The notes: a model not told the origin generated them from the sequence alone. 64,000 bases of DNA from UBA11891 sp049890035 (GCA_049890035.1 JBMHCG010000037.1:1-64000), one strand, 5' to 3'. Counted from the stretch's first letter, positions 24,942 to 33,286 are shown. Translations and numbers: made by a program.

Positions 24942-25589
24942 TTAATCAAATAAAGAAGCCAACCGAGAAAAGGGATAGGTTTCAAAATCACTCACATAAT
25001 TGGCTGCATGTTTTAGAATATCGGGGCTCCCCACAGCAACGGCTGTCATCTTTGCTGAATTAGCAGCATCAATTCCAGCCTGCGAATCTTCAAACACTAT
25101 ACATTGTTCTGGACTTTTACCCAAAGCGGTAGCGCCTTTGAGAAAGACTTCTGGGTTGGGTTTACTTAGACTTAGGTCATTGCCATCAACAATGGCATCG
25201 AAAAAAGGCGTGATCTCAAGCCGATCAAGAATGGGACGTGCATTTTTACTTGCCGATCCCAAAGCGATAGGGATTTTATTTTCTTTTAATTCGGTTAAAA
25301 AAACAAGAACTCCCGGAAGGGCATCTTTTGGACTCACCGCATCTACCAGTGTCAGGTATTTTTCGTTTTTTTCATTAAGAAATTGATCTCTTTGTCTGCT
25401 GCTGATTGCCTGTCCAGACCATGCAAGAATCCGTTCTAGGGAAGCCACACGGCTGACCCCTTTCAACTGTTCATTTTGTGCGATTGTCAATTCAAAATCC
25501 AATTGTGCGGCTATGGCTTGCCATGCCAGGAAATGGTATTTGGCAGTATCCACCAAAACACCATCTAAGTCAAATATTGCTGCTTTCAT
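24942..25589 (-). CDS. pgmB: Beta-phosphoglucomutase
   Basis: A 215-residue HAD enzyme: AAIFDLDGVLVDTAKYHFLA (nucleophile Asp8, acid/base Asp10), LKGVSRVASLERIL in the cap, GSASKNARPIL, and FEDSQAGIDAA. It converts beta-glucose 1-phosphate to glucose 6-phosphate. First gene of the maltose operon; a -7 element lies ten bases upstream. The MFS transporter and LacI-type regulator often found next to it are absent here. Confidence 0.93.
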   Translation of the reverse strand: MKAAIFDLDGVLVDTAKYHFLAWQAIAAQLDFELTIAQNEQLKGVSRVASLERILAWSGQAISSRQRDQFLNEKNEKYLTLVDAVSPKDALPGVLVFLTELKENKIPIALGSASKNARPILDRLEITPFFDAIVDGNDLSLSKPNPEVFLKGATALGKSPEQCIVFEDSQAGIDAANSAKMTAVAVGSPDILKHAANYVSDFETYPFSRLASLFD

Positions 25590-25599
25590 TGTCCGGCAT

Positions 25600-25607
25600 C
25601 AAAAATA
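25600..25607 (-). promoter_or_regulatory. -7 element TATTTTTG of the maltose operon
   Basis: Exact TAnnTTTG match on the minus strand, ten bases before the pgmB ATG. It is the only clear promoter upstream of the five-gene degradation operon. Confidence 0.55.
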
Positions 25608-25668
25608 AAAAAACGGAAGGAAAACAAAACAACTTCTATAAATAATTCACCTCCACACAAAAGGTGCT

Positions 25669-25986
25669 TTAATCCTCTGGAGCCAATGCAATATGAAGTC
25701 CATCCAGATCGCTGGTAATTGGAATTTGGCATGCCAATCGGCTATTGGCTTTCACATGAAAAGCCTCGGCCAACATGGCTTCTTCATCCGCTGATTTTTC
25801 TGGTAATTGATGATTCGATTGGATGTAGCATTGACAAGAAGCACAGAGTGCCATCCCGCCACAGGTTCCCTCGACGGGTAGTTCGTGTGCTTTGCACACT
25901 TCCATCAAATTCATGGCCATGTCGGTTGGAGCGATTATAGAATGGACACTTTCCTCACGGTCTGTAACTGTTATTTGAATATCCAA
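25669..25986 (-). CDS. 2Fe-2S ferredoxin
   Basis: About 105 residues. The plant/adrenodoxin-like motif reads VEGTCGGMALCASCQCYI with the Cys set for a 2Fe-2S cluster, and SRLACQIPIT carries the fourth Cys. I chose TTG at 25986 (MDIQITVTDREES), 10 bases after the NifU-like stop, because the longer in-frame start at 26022 would overlap that gene and adds residues outside the fold. It follows mrp and the NifU-like gene, and so belongs to an iron-sulfur operon. The electron partner is unknown. Confidence 0.85.
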   Translation of the reverse strand: MDIQITVTDREESVHSIIAPTDMAMNLMEVCKAHELPVEGTCGGMALCASCQCYIQSNHQLPEKSADEEAMLAEAFHVKANSRLACQIPITSDLDGLHIALAPED

Positions 25987-25996
25987 AAAGAAAGAT

Positions 25997-26251
25997 TTAG
26001 GAAGTTTCCGCAGCTTCAACACTAATAACTTGTTCGATCTGAGGAGCGTGTTTTTTGATGGTCATCTCAACCCCTGTTTTCATGGTCATTTGATTGACAC
26101 TACAAGAAACACAAGCTCCGTGTAACTGTACTTTAACGAGTTTGTCCCCAATAATATCTACTAAGGAAATGTCACCGCCATCAGAAGCCAAAAAAGGTCT
26201 AATTTCATCAAGTGCTGCGAGAACGGAGGATCTAATTTCAGTGCTGTTCAT
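25997..26251 (-). CDS. NifU C-terminal domain (Nfu-type) Fe-S scaffold protein
   Basis: An 84-residue single-domain Nfu protein: EIRPFLASDGGDISLVDI, then LHGACVSCSVNQMTMKTGVE with the cluster-binding CxxC. Nfu proteins carry 4Fe-4S clusters to client enzymes. It starts three bases after the Mrp-like stop and sits between that gene and the ferredoxin. Confidence 0.93.
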   Translation of the reverse strand: MNSTEIRSSVLAALDEIRPFLASDGGDISLVDIIGDKLVKVQLHGACVSCSVNQMTMKTGVEMTIKKHAPQIEQVISVEAAETS

Positions 26252-26254
26252 GGT

Positions 26255-27385
26255 TTATTTATTAATGGCACTACACCCAACTCTGTTGGTAATTTCAACA
26301 ACTTTAGTGGGTGGCAAGTTATCGTTTCTTTGGATCAATTCCGCGACCATGTTTCGAGCGACGATGTCAATGGCCTCTCGAGCGGTTGACTGCTCTTGTA
26401 AAGCGGCAGGTCGTCCTATATCGGCTGCTTCACGAACGCTTTGTATCAAAGGCAGTGCCCCCAGAAAGGGAACTTTTTTATCGGCAGCCAAGTACTCTGC
26501 CCCACGTTCTCCAAAAATAAAGTATTTGTTATCGGGTAGCTCTGCAGGAGTGAAATAGGCCATATTTTCGACTATACCCAAGATGGGGACATTGATATTT
26601 TCTTGTTGAAACATGGCGATTCCCTTTCGAGCATCAGCCAATGCCACACTTTGGGGGGTACTGACTACCACAGCTCCATTCAAAGGCAGCGATTGAACGA
26701 TACTTAAATGAATATCTCCGGTTCCTGGAGGTAAATCAATCAACAAGAAATCGAGTTCGCCCCAAGCGGCATCAAAAATAAGCTGATTGAGTGCTTTGGT
26801 TGCCATGGGACCGCGCCAAATAACAGCCTGTTCGGGTTTGGTAAAAAAGCCAATCGATAAGACTTTAACACCATAGTTTTCAATGGGCTCCATTTTAGAA
26901 GCACCTGCTACTTGAACCGATAAAGGGCGCGCACCCTCCATATCAAACATCATCGGAATGGAGGGGCCATAAATATCTGCATCCAGCACTCCTACTTTAC
27001 ATCCCATCTGAGCCAAGGCAACAGCTACATTGGCCGTCACAGTCGATTTTCCCACCCCGCCTTTACCGGAGGAAATGGCAATGATCGAATCGATACCGGG
27101 CACCTCTTTACCTTGTATGGGTGGCTGAATGGGTTTCTTGTCTACAGTAGCGTTGATCTTAATTTTTGCTTTTGCGTAAACCTGCTGATGCAAGGTTTTT
27201 AAAATCGTAACTTCTAATTTTTTGCGGGCTTGCAGACTGGGATTCTGTAAAACAATATCCAAATCAATTTCATCGCCAAAAATCATAACGTTTTTAAGGA
27301 CCCCTGAATCAACCAGATTCCCTCCTTCACCAGGAGCACTGATAGTTTTAAGGGCTTGAATGACTTGGTCTTTTGTGATTTTCAT
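26255..27385 (-). CDS. Mrp/NBP35-family P-loop ATPase
   Basis: A 376-residue protein with an N-terminal DUF59/MIP18-like domain (VIQALKTISAPGEGGNLVDS) and a deviant Walker A, AISSGKGGVGKSTVTANVAV; DLPPGTGDIHLSIVQSLPL follows. Family members act in Fe-S cluster delivery. The CxxC usually seen in ApbC/NBP35 after VENM is replaced by AYFTPAELPDNK, and no other CxxC exists in the protein. ATG 27385 is chosen because the -7 element at 27403-27410 excludes the upstream in-frame start at 27481. Confidence 0.92.
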   Translation of the reverse strand: MKITKDQVIQALKTISAPGEGGNLVDSGVLKNVMIFGDEIDLDIVLQNPSLQARKKLEVTILKTLHQQVYAKAKIKINATVDKKPIQPPIQGKEVPGIDSIIAISSGKGGVGKSTVTANVAVALAQMGCKVGVLDADIYGPSIPMMFDMEGARPLSVQVAGASKMEPIENYGVKVLSIGFFTKPEQAVIWRGPMATKALNQLIFDAAWGELDFLLIDLPPGTGDIHLSIVQSLPLNGAVVVSTPQSVALADARKGIAMFQQENINVPILGIVENMAYFTPAELPDNKYFIFGERGAEYLAADKKVPFLGALPLIQSVREAADIGRPAALQEQSTAREAIDIVARNMVAELIQRNDNLPPTKVVEITNRVGCSAINK

Positions 27386-27402
27386 TTTCAGGCAAATTCG
27401 TA

Positions 27403-27410
27403 CAAATATA
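27403..27410 (-). promoter_or_regulatory. -7 element TATATTTG of the mrp operon
   Basis: Exact TAnnTTTG match, 17 bases before the mrp ATG at 27385. It decides between the two candidate starts of that gene. Confidence 0.6.
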
Positions 27411-27435
27411 CTTTGGGAATGGGAGATAGAAAAAC

Positions 27436-27795
27436 TCAGCTGGGGTTTTCCCAAGGCGGAAGGTATCGGCTCGGATCCCAAAAGTAATCTTCGAAAGGAT
27501 ATACTTGATCGTTTCTCACAACAACGCCTTCGTTTTCGAGGAGCTGTTGCATCAGGGTGCTCCCCTGAAAATGGTGTTTCCCCGTTAGCAACCCCACACG
27601 ATTGACCACACGGTGCGCAGGAATGGTAGGGTCTTGGTGGGCAGCGTTCATGGCCCAGCCTACCATACGGGCACTTTGTGGGGCACCTAAGTAACGGCCT
27701 ATAGCACCGTAATTAGAAACCCTTCCTTCGGGTATTTGCCGGACAACGGTATACACATGATGAAAAAAATTCAAGGTTTGGGGTTGGAGGTTCAT
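27436..27795 (-). CDS. Alkyltransferase-like (ATL) MGMT-family protein
   Basis: A 119-residue DNA-binding domain of the Ogt/MGMT family: QIPEGRVSNYGAIGRYLGAP, the Arg-finger stretch SARMVGWAMNAA, and IPAHRVVNRVGLLTG. The alkyl-accepting Cys of PCHR is Ala (PAHR), so it cannot repair by alkyl transfer. Such ATL proteins bind O6-alkylguanine and flag it for nucleotide excision repair. It overlaps the trmB stop by four bases and shares its promoter. The extra C-terminal PFEDYFWDPSRYLPPW is family-specific. Confidence 0.9.
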   Translation of the reverse strand: MNLQPQTLNFFHHVYTVVRQIPEGRVSNYGAIGRYLGAPQSARMVGWAMNAAHQDPTIPAHRVVNRVGLLTGKHHFQGSTLMQQLLENEGVVVRNDQVYPFEDYFWDPSRYLPPWENPS

Positions 27796-28463
27796 CGGTG
27801 GTGAAACTTTAAGTAGGTTATGGGTTTGCCTTGCTCCAAAAACAATTGTTCATAAAAAGTCTGAATGGCAGTGGCTTCTTCTGGTGCATGGAGATTATTG
27901 TATATGTCGTGATGGGCGTAGGCAATTTCAAACGAGGCATCTTCTAGAATGCCAAGTGTGTACCCGTGTAAAAATTCACTATCTGTTTTGAGGTGGATGG
28001 AGCCCTGTGGTACAAGGACTTTTTGATACGTCTCCAACAGCAAAGGGTGTGTTAGTCGGTGTTTGGCTCTTTTGAATTTGATTTGTGGATCGGGAAAGGT
28101 AATCCAGATTTCACTGACTTCCCCGGGAGCAAAAACCTGTGAAAGCAACTCTATCTGGGTGCGAACAAAAGCAACATTAGGCAGTTGTTTTTCTTGTGTA
28201 GTTTTGGCACCCCGCCAAAATCGAGCCCCTTTGATGTCGATGCCAATGTAATTCTGCTGGGGGTATTTTTCTGCCAAATGAACGGTATACTCTCCTTTAC
28301 CACAACCCAATTCCAAGACCAACGGATGGTCGTTTTTAAAAAAAGCAGACCAACGCCCTTTCCATTCAAAAGTGTTGCTTTCTAAAACGGCTCGTGTGGG
28401 TTGAATAACATGCGCAAAAGTCTCGTTTTCGCGGAATCGTTTGAGTTTGTTTTTACTGCCCAT
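27792..28463 (-). CDS. trmB: tRNA (guanine-N7)-methyltransferase
   Basis: A 223-residue SAM enzyme: VLELGCGKGEYTVHLAEKYP binds SAM, followed by NYIGIDIKGARFWRGA and the family motif IWITFPDPQIKFKRAKHRLT. It methylates G46 of tRNA. The -7 element at 28468-28475 ends four bases before the ATG, so the message is probably leaderless. It is cotranscribed with the ATL gene. Confidence 0.94.
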   Translation of the reverse strand: MGSKNKLKRFRENETFAHVIQPTRAVLESNTFEWKGRWSAFFKNDHPLVLELGCGKGEYTVHLAEKYPQQNYIGIDIKGARFWRGAKTTQEKQLPNVAFVRTQIELLSQVFAPGEVSEIWITFPDPQIKFKRAKHRLTHPLLLETYQKVLVPQGSIHLKTDSEFLHGYTLGILEDASFEIAYAHHDIYNNLHAPEEATAIQTFYEQLFLEQGKPITYLKFHHR

Positions 28464-28467
28464 TGGA

Positions 28468-28475
28468 CAAAATTA
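28468..28475 (-). promoter_or_regulatory. -7 element TAATTTTG of trmB
   Basis: Exact TAnnTTTG match, four bases before the trmB ATG. This is one of several elements in the window close enough to imply leaderless transcripts. Confidence 0.55.
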
Positions 28476-28502
28476 CGAAGAATGATCGGAGGGTGAAAGC
28501 CT

Positions 28503-29549
28503 TTATTCAGTGTGTATATGAAGGGAAAAAGAAAATTCAGAACCCACACCTAGCGCGCTGTTTACAGAGAGTTTTTCTTGATGGGCTTCGATTATGTGTT
28601 TGACGATTGCCAAGCCCAAACCCGAACCGCCTTGTTTTCGATTCCCTGACTTATCGACTCGATAAAAACGTTCAAACAAACGGGGTAAATGGGTGTCTTC
28701 AATGCCTTCACCATTATCCCGTACTGTAACGACCACCTTTTGATCGTTTACTAATGAAAAACCAACTTCTGTCATGCCGTTTTTTATCCCATATTTGAGT
28801 GAATTGACAATAAGATTGGTCATGACCTGCATAATTCGTTCTTGATCGGCACGCACCCAGATTGGATCGGGATAGGGTTGGTCAAATCGCATGCTGATGT
28901 TATATTTTTCAGCTTGCATTTCCAACAACTCAAAGACATTTCGTACCAATTCAACCAAATCGAAGGATTCGATCTCCAAATTTTGAACCCCAGCCTCGAA
29001 TTGGGTGATGAGATCCAAATCGCGAATGATATAAATCAGACGTTCGACTCCTTTGGCGGCTCTATTTAAATATTTTTTTCTGATTTTTTTGTCTTTAATG
29101 GCACCGTCGACCAGTGTGAGAATGTAGCCTTGAATCGTAAACAAGGGAGTTTTTAATTCATGGGAAATGTTCCCGATAAATTCTTTCCGATAAATTTCAC
29201 GTTCCTTCAATAATTCTATTTCTAGTTTTTGGTCGGACGTATACTTTTGCAAGCCCTCGGTCATGGAAACGACATCCGAAGCCACGGATTTTTCGAATTG
29301 TGTATGATCTGCGGGAAACAAATTTTTGTACAAGGCACTAACTTGATGGTGGATGAATTTTTCGATTCGACTAGAAATCAAAAAGTATGAAAACAGTCCA
29401 CTGAGGAAAGCGATGCCAGTGACACCCGCATAATAGAATCCAGTAACACTTTCCAGAGGCAGCAACAACAAGGCTAGCAACTGAAGAAGCAATACAACAA
29501 CGGCAATAAAAAAGGCTATTTGAAAGGCAAGAGAGGAATTTTTAAACAC
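28503..29549 (-). CDS. Sensor histidine kinase, PhoR-like
   Basis: A 348-residue membrane kinase. Two helices near the N-terminus (FQIAFFIAVVVLLLQLLALL, FYYAGVTGIAFLSGLFSYF) lie with almost no periplasmic loop between them. Then come the H-box FIGNISHELKTPLFTIQGYI, N-box NLIVNSLKYG, VRDNGEGIEDTHLPRLFERF and GGSGLGLAIVKHI. No ATG fits: GTG 29549, ten bases after the regulator stop, starts directly before the first helix. With its small sensor region it probably senses through the membrane or a partner. It pairs with the regulator just upstream. Confidence 0.9.
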   Translation of the reverse strand: MFKNSSLAFQIAFFIAVVVLLLQLLALLLLPLESVTGFYYAGVTGIAFLSGLFSYFLISSRIEKFIHHQVSALYKNLFPADHTQFEKSVASDVVSMTEGLQKYTSDQKLEIELLKEREIYRKEFIGNISHELKTPLFTIQGYILTLVDGAIKDKKIRKKYLNRAAKGVERLIYIIRDLDLITQFEAGVQNLEIESFDLVELVRNVFELLEMQAEKYNISMRFDQPYPDPIWVRADQERIMQVMTNLIVNSLKYGIKNGMTEVGFSLVNDQKVVVTVRDNGEGIEDTHLPRLFERFYRVDKSGNRKQGGSGLGLAIVKHIIEAHQEKLSVNSALGVGSEFSFSLHIHTE

Positions 29550-29559
29550 GTTAAAGGCG

Positions 29560-30246
29560 TTATTGGTTTTCGAATTTATACCCGACTCCTTTAACTGTTT
29601 TAAAGTATTGATCCCCAATTTTTTCGCGCAGTTTTCGGATGTGAACGTCAATCGTACGATCCCCCACCACAACGTCACTTCCCCAAATTTTTTCCATTAT
29701 TTTTTCTCGTTTGTGCACCTTACCTGGGCGGGAGGCAAGAAGAAATAACAACTCAAATTCTTTGCGTGGAAGAGTCAAGGACTTGGATTCCTTGGTAACT
29801 TTATAGGCCTCGCGATCAATGGTTAAATCACCATAGTTCAGCATCGAAGGCGTGGTATCCGTATTTTTAAAACGACGTAGGAGTCCTTTTACTTTTGACA
29901 GGAGTACTTTTGGCTTGATGGGTTTGGTCACATAGTCATCAGCCCCCGCATCAAAAGCTGCTACATAGGAAAAGTCTTCGCCACGGGCAGTCAAAAACAT
30001 CACAACGGTGGTTTGTAATTTGGGGTTTTTGCGCAAAACTTCACAGGCGGAGATGCCATCCATATTTGGCATCATGATATCCATAATAATCAGATGCGGG
30101 AGAATCTCTTCTGCTTTTCTAACTGCGATTTCTCCGTCTTTGGCTTCAAAAACTTGATAGCCTTCATTGGATAAGTTATAGCCAATGATCTCCCGTATAT
30201 CGGGTTCGTCATCTACCAATAAAATCTTAATGTCGCTTTTTTTCAT
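29560..30246 (-). CDS. OmpR/PhoB-family response regulator
   Basis: A 228-residue regulator. The receiver domain shows KILLVDDEPDIREIIGYNL, the phospho-acceptor in LIIMDIMMPNMDG, and YVTKPIKP. The winged-helix domain has LPRKEFELLFLLASRPGKV and VVGDRTIDVHIRKLREKIG. The two-gene order with a PhoR-like kinase resembles PhoB-PhoR, but no pst genes are near. The 329 bases upstream hold no exact -7 element. Confidence 0.93.
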   Translation of the reverse strand: MKKSDIKILLVDDEPDIREIIGYNLSNEGYQVFEAKDGEIAVRKAEEILPHLIIMDIMMPNMDGISACEVLRKNPKLQTTVVMFLTARGEDFSYVAAFDAGADDYVTKPIKPKVLLSKVKGLLRRFKNTDTTPSMLNYGDLTIDREAYKVTKESKSLTLPRKEFELLFLLASRPGKVHKREKIMEKIWGSDVVVGDRTIDVHIRKLREKIGDQYFKTVKGVGYKFENQ

Positions 30247-30575
30247 GATAGCAATTTCTATTCTTCATAAAACCAAATGAAAAACTATTTGTTTAAAAAT
30301 ATTTACACTATAAAAATACTATTTGAATGTTACCTTATCCTTAAATTTTAGGGAAATATTGCAATTATTGAAAGTTGGTTGAGTGATGCCTGTTATTTAA
30401 TCCTACCTAATTTTTTTTGGTGTTCAGAGTCTCACTTTTTTTGATTTTTTTCAGTTTTGCAACCAGTATGCGGTTTTCTCTAGCCTCCAAATGAAAGCTA
30501 CCCACTCCTTTTTTTTGCACAGAACTCCATTTTACAAAGCAAAAAAATAATGTTATTTTGTGGTCGTTCGGACCT
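30247..30575 (+). other. AT-rich divergent intergenic region
   Basis: A stretch of 329 bases between the divergent response regulator and T9SS-tail genes. It is strongly AT-rich with poly-T runs at 30411-30418 and 30435-30441. TATTTTG at 30554-30560, 15 bases before ATG 30576, is the probable -7 region of the rightward gene. I see no RNA gene, hairpin terminator or supportable coding frame. Confidence 0.5.
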
Positions 30576-30926
30576 ATGATGAGACAGAACCACATATCGT
30601 ATAAAATCTTCCTTTTTGGAGCCTTATTTTTAGTGAGCCATACTGTCATGGCAACGCAGGACCTATCCGATCCATTCCCAGCCAACAAACAACCCCAATT
30701 GGCATTCGCAATCTATCCCAATCCCTGGGAACAGGGTCCACTGTATATTCAATGCCCTAGCGACAACCCCAAACAAATTTCGATTTACAACGTCATGGGG
30801 GAATTAATATACCAACAAATCACGCAAGAAGACCAGATTGATCTCCCCGGCTTGGAAACGGGTATCTATCTGATCCAAGTAACCCAAGATCAAAAAACAG
30901 GTATCCAACGACTTGTTGTAAAATAA
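30576..30926 (+). CDS. Short secreted protein consisting of a T9SS type A sorting domain
   Basis: 116 residues: a Sec signal peptide (ISYKIFLFGALFLVSHTVMA) followed almost at once by a Por-secretion C-terminal domain, recognisable from FAIYPNPWEQGPLYIQC, ISIYNVMGELIYQ, DLPGLETGIYLIQV and the end QRLVVK. Such domains normally trail large secreted enzymes and direct them through the type IX system. Here there is no cargo. It abuts the LuxE-like gene without a gap (stop 30924-30926, ATG 30927). It could be a structural protein on its own or the remnant of a larger gene. Confidence 0.85.
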   Translation: MMRQNHISYKIFLFGALFLVSHTVMATQDLSDPFPANKQPQLAFAIYPNPWEQGPLYIQCPSDNPKQISIYNVMGELIYQQITQEDQIDLPGLETGIYLIQVTQDQKTGIQRLVVK

Positions 30927-31934
30927 ATGGACGCACTTCCTTTCTCAACCCTCGTGAATATCAAAACCCAATATGATTTTGAAGAAGCTGCCCTGCTTAC
31001 ATTCGCCAGACAATTTGCATTTAATCCCGTTTACCGAGCCTACTGTGACTTAATCAATTGCCCTCCTTCTAGCGTTAGTAGCATCGAGACGATACCTTTC
31101 TTACCCCTTTCGCTATTTAAAACCCGGCGTATTGTCACTCAAGAAAAAGCAATTGAATGTATTTTTCGCTCCAGTGGAACTACGGATGCCAGCCCTTCCC
31201 AACATTATATCACCGATCTTGGTCTGTATGAAGCCAGTTTTCGCACCGCCTTTCATTTTCATTATGGTGCTCCCAAAGATTGGGTTGTATTGGCATTACT
31301 TCCCTCCTATCTAGAACGCAAAGACGCTTCTTTGGTCTATATGGTAGCCGATCTCATTCAGCAAACTAAACGAAAAGAAAGTGGGTTTTACTTGACTGAT
31401 TTTGATGCTTTATCCCAACAGTTACAAAAACTAGAAGCCCAAGGACAGCAAACCTTATTAATCGGTGTTTCTTTTGCACTGTTGGATTTTGCGGCAGCAC
31501 ACCCACAAAACTTACACCATACCGTGGTGATGGAAACAGGCGGCATGAAAGGCCGAAGGAAAGAGTTGATTCGCAATGAATTACATAGAATATTAAAAGA
31601 TCAATTAGGTTGTCAAGCCGTTCACTCTGAGTATGGAATGACAGAGTTGCTATCACAAGCCTATGCCAAAGAAAAAGGGGTCTTTGTTCCTCCTCCTTGG
31701 ATGCAGGTCTTGGTTCGCGATCCCTCGGATCCTTTCTCATACCTCTCCAACCAACAAACAGGCGGTCTGAATATCATTGATTTAGCCAACCAAAATAGCT
31801 GTTCTTTTGTATCGACGCAAGATATGGGTAAACGCTACAACGACGGTTCCTTTGAGGTGCTTGGCCGCTTTGATGCAGCAGAAGTAAGGGGGTGCAATTT
31901 AATGGTCGGAGCGACTACACCCGACAAAGTATAA
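30927..31934 (+). CDS. LuxE/PaaK-like acyl-protein synthetase
   Basis: A 335-residue adenylate-forming family member: ETIPFLPLSLFKTRRI, the ATP loop IFRSSGTTDASPSQHY, VVMETGGMKGRRKELIRNEL, HSEYGMTELLSQAYAKE and STQDMGKRYNDGSFEVLGRF. It lacks a separate C-terminal half of typical acyl-CoA ligases, like LuxE, which activates fatty acids for transfer to a protein. The substrate here is unknown. It is downstream of the T9SS-tail gene and overlaps the end of the convergent tyrS by 20 bases. Confidence 0.85.
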   Translation: MDALPFSTLVNIKTQYDFEEAALLTFARQFAFNPVYRAYCDLINCPPSSVSSIETIPFLPLSLFKTRRIVTQEKAIECIFRSSGTTDASPSQHYITDLGLYEASFRTAFHFHYGAPKDWVVLALLPSYLERKDASLVYMVADLIQQTKRKESGFYLTDFDALSQQLQKLEAQGQQTLLIGVSFALLDFAAAHPQNLHHTVVMETGGMKGRRKELIRNELHRILKDQLGCQAVHSEYGMTELLSQAYAKEKGVFVPPPWMQVLVRDPSDPFSYLSNQQTGGLNIIDLANQNSCSFVSTQDMGKRYNDGSFEVLGRFDAAEVRGCNLMVGATTPDKV

Positions 31935-33210
31935 AGTAATTCTTTTTACCGCGCTGTAACAACACATAGTTTTCCGCAACCAAGTCCGCCTCTGTAATTT
32001 GATAGGATTCGTTTACTTTCTTCTTGTTTACCGAGATTGAGTTTTCTTTCAGTGCCCGTCGCGCTTCCCCGTTCGAAGCCAAAAACTCAGTTTCTCCAGC
32101 CAATGCACCGATCATATCCAAACCCTCTTTGAACCGTGAAGCGGCAATTTCTGCCTGGGGTACCCCTTCGAAAATATCAAGAAATGTTTGTGAATCGAGT
32201 GCTTTCAAGTCTGCTTCAGTGGATTTGCCAAACAAGATTGAAGAGGCCTTCTCAGCAGTTGCCAACGCATCGGGACCATGAATCAAGTCGGTTACTGAAG
32301 CAGCCAATTTCTTTTGAAGCACACGCAGGTGGGGAGCTTCTTCGTGGACTGCAATCAAGGTGGTAACTTCTTCTTGGGTTAAAAAAGTAAAGATCTTGAT
32401 GTAACTCTTGGCATCTTCATCAGAGGTGTTAAGCCAATACTGATAAAATTTATAGGGGGATGTTCGTTTTTTGTCCAGCCAGACATTGCCCCCTTCTGTT
32501 TTTCCAAATTTGGTCCCGTCAGCTTTGGTGATCAAAGGGCAGGTAATGGCGAATGCTTTCCCTGCAGCTTTGCGTCGAATGAGTTCTGTCCCTGTGGTAA
32601 TATTACCCCACTGATCACTGCCTCCCATTTGGAGTTTGCAATCTAGGGTTTCGTATAAGTGAAGAAAATCATATCCCTGTAACAATTGATAGGTAAACTC
32701 GGTAAAGGACATGCCTATTTTTGACTCAGCTCCCAAGCGTTTTTTTACTGAATCTTTAGCCATCATGTAATTTACGGTAAGATGTTTTCCTATGTCTCGG
32801 GAAAAATCAATAAGGCTGTAGTCTTTCATCCAGTCATAGTTATTCACTAAAACAGCTGCATTTTCGGCTGTGGTAGTAAAGTCTAGAAAACGTTCTAGTT
32901 GTTGTTGGATCCCCTCACAATTTTTCTGAAGGGTTACCGCATCCAACAAATTACGTTCGTCCGATTTTCCGGATGGGTCACCAATCATCCCTGTAGCTCC
33001 ACCGACTAATGCCAGGGGCCGGTGTCCAGCACGTTGAAAGTGCATTAAGATCAGGATTTGCACCAAACTTCCGATATGTAGGGAATCTGCCGTGGGATCA
33101 AATCCAATATATCCAGTGACTTTATGGGAATTCAAATAGGCCTCGGTATCCGGCATGATATCGTGAATGAGTCCTCTCCATCGAAGTTCTTCTACAAAAT
33201 TATGTGGCAT
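31915..33210 (-). CDS. tyrS: Tyrosyl-tRNA synthetase
   Basis: A 431-residue class I synthetase. The HIGH motif appears as DSLHIGSLVQIL, the tyrosine site includes YDFLHLYETLDCKLQMGGSD, the KMSKS equivalent is KADGTKFGKTEGG, and an S4 RNA-binding domain ends the protein (ENSISVNKKKVNESYQI). It charges tRNA-Tyr. The -7 element at 33228-33235 is 17 bases upstream of the start. Its last bases overlap the LuxE-like gene. Confidence 0.95.
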   Translation of the reverse strand: MPHNFVEELRWRGLIHDIMPDTEAYLNSHKVTGYIGFDPTADSLHIGSLVQILILMHFQRAGHRPLALVGGATGMIGDPSGKSDERNLLDAVTLQKNCEGIQQQLERFLDFTTTAENAAVLVNNYDWMKDYSLIDFSRDIGKHLTVNYMMAKDSVKKRLGAESKIGMSFTEFTYQLLQGYDFLHLYETLDCKLQMGGSDQWGNITTGTELIRRKAAGKAFAITCPLITKADGTKFGKTEGGNVWLDKKRTSPYKFYQYWLNTSDEDAKSYIKIFTFLTQEEVTTLIAVHEEAPHLRVLQKKLAASVTDLIHGPDALATAEKASSILFGKSTEADLKALDSQTFLDIFEGVPQAEIAASRFKEGLDMIGALAGETEFLASNGEARRALKENSISVNKKKVNESYQITEADLVAENYVLLQRGKKNYFILCRV

Positions 33211-33227
33211 GAGCTAGAATTGAATCG

Positions 33228-33235
33228 CAAAGATA
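33228..33235 (-). promoter_or_regulatory. -7 element TATCTTTG of tyrS
   Basis: Exact TAnnTTTG match, 17 bases before the tyrS ATG; one side of a divergent promoter region with the epimerase gene. Confidence 0.6.
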
Positions 33236-33275
33236 TATTTCTAGCTGCAAAGAAAAAACCGCCACTTTATTTCCT

Positions 33276-33283
33276 TAGTTTTG
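33276..33283 (+). promoter_or_regulatory. -7 element TAGTTTTG of the epimerase gene
   Basis: Exact TAnnTTTG match. The next in-frame ATGs are 3 bases (33287) and 9 bases (33293) away, so transcription probably begins at or inside the first codons. Confidence 0.5.
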
Positions 33284-33286
33284 GGT

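Noticed and set aside
25648..25666. Hairpin CACCT...AGGTG after the ferredoxin gene
   Set aside because: Only a five-base stem, with no T run following on the minus strand.
30407..30688. Minus-strand 93-codon frame before the T9SS-tail gene
   Set aside because: Overlaps the signal peptide of the real gene and has no start signal or motif.
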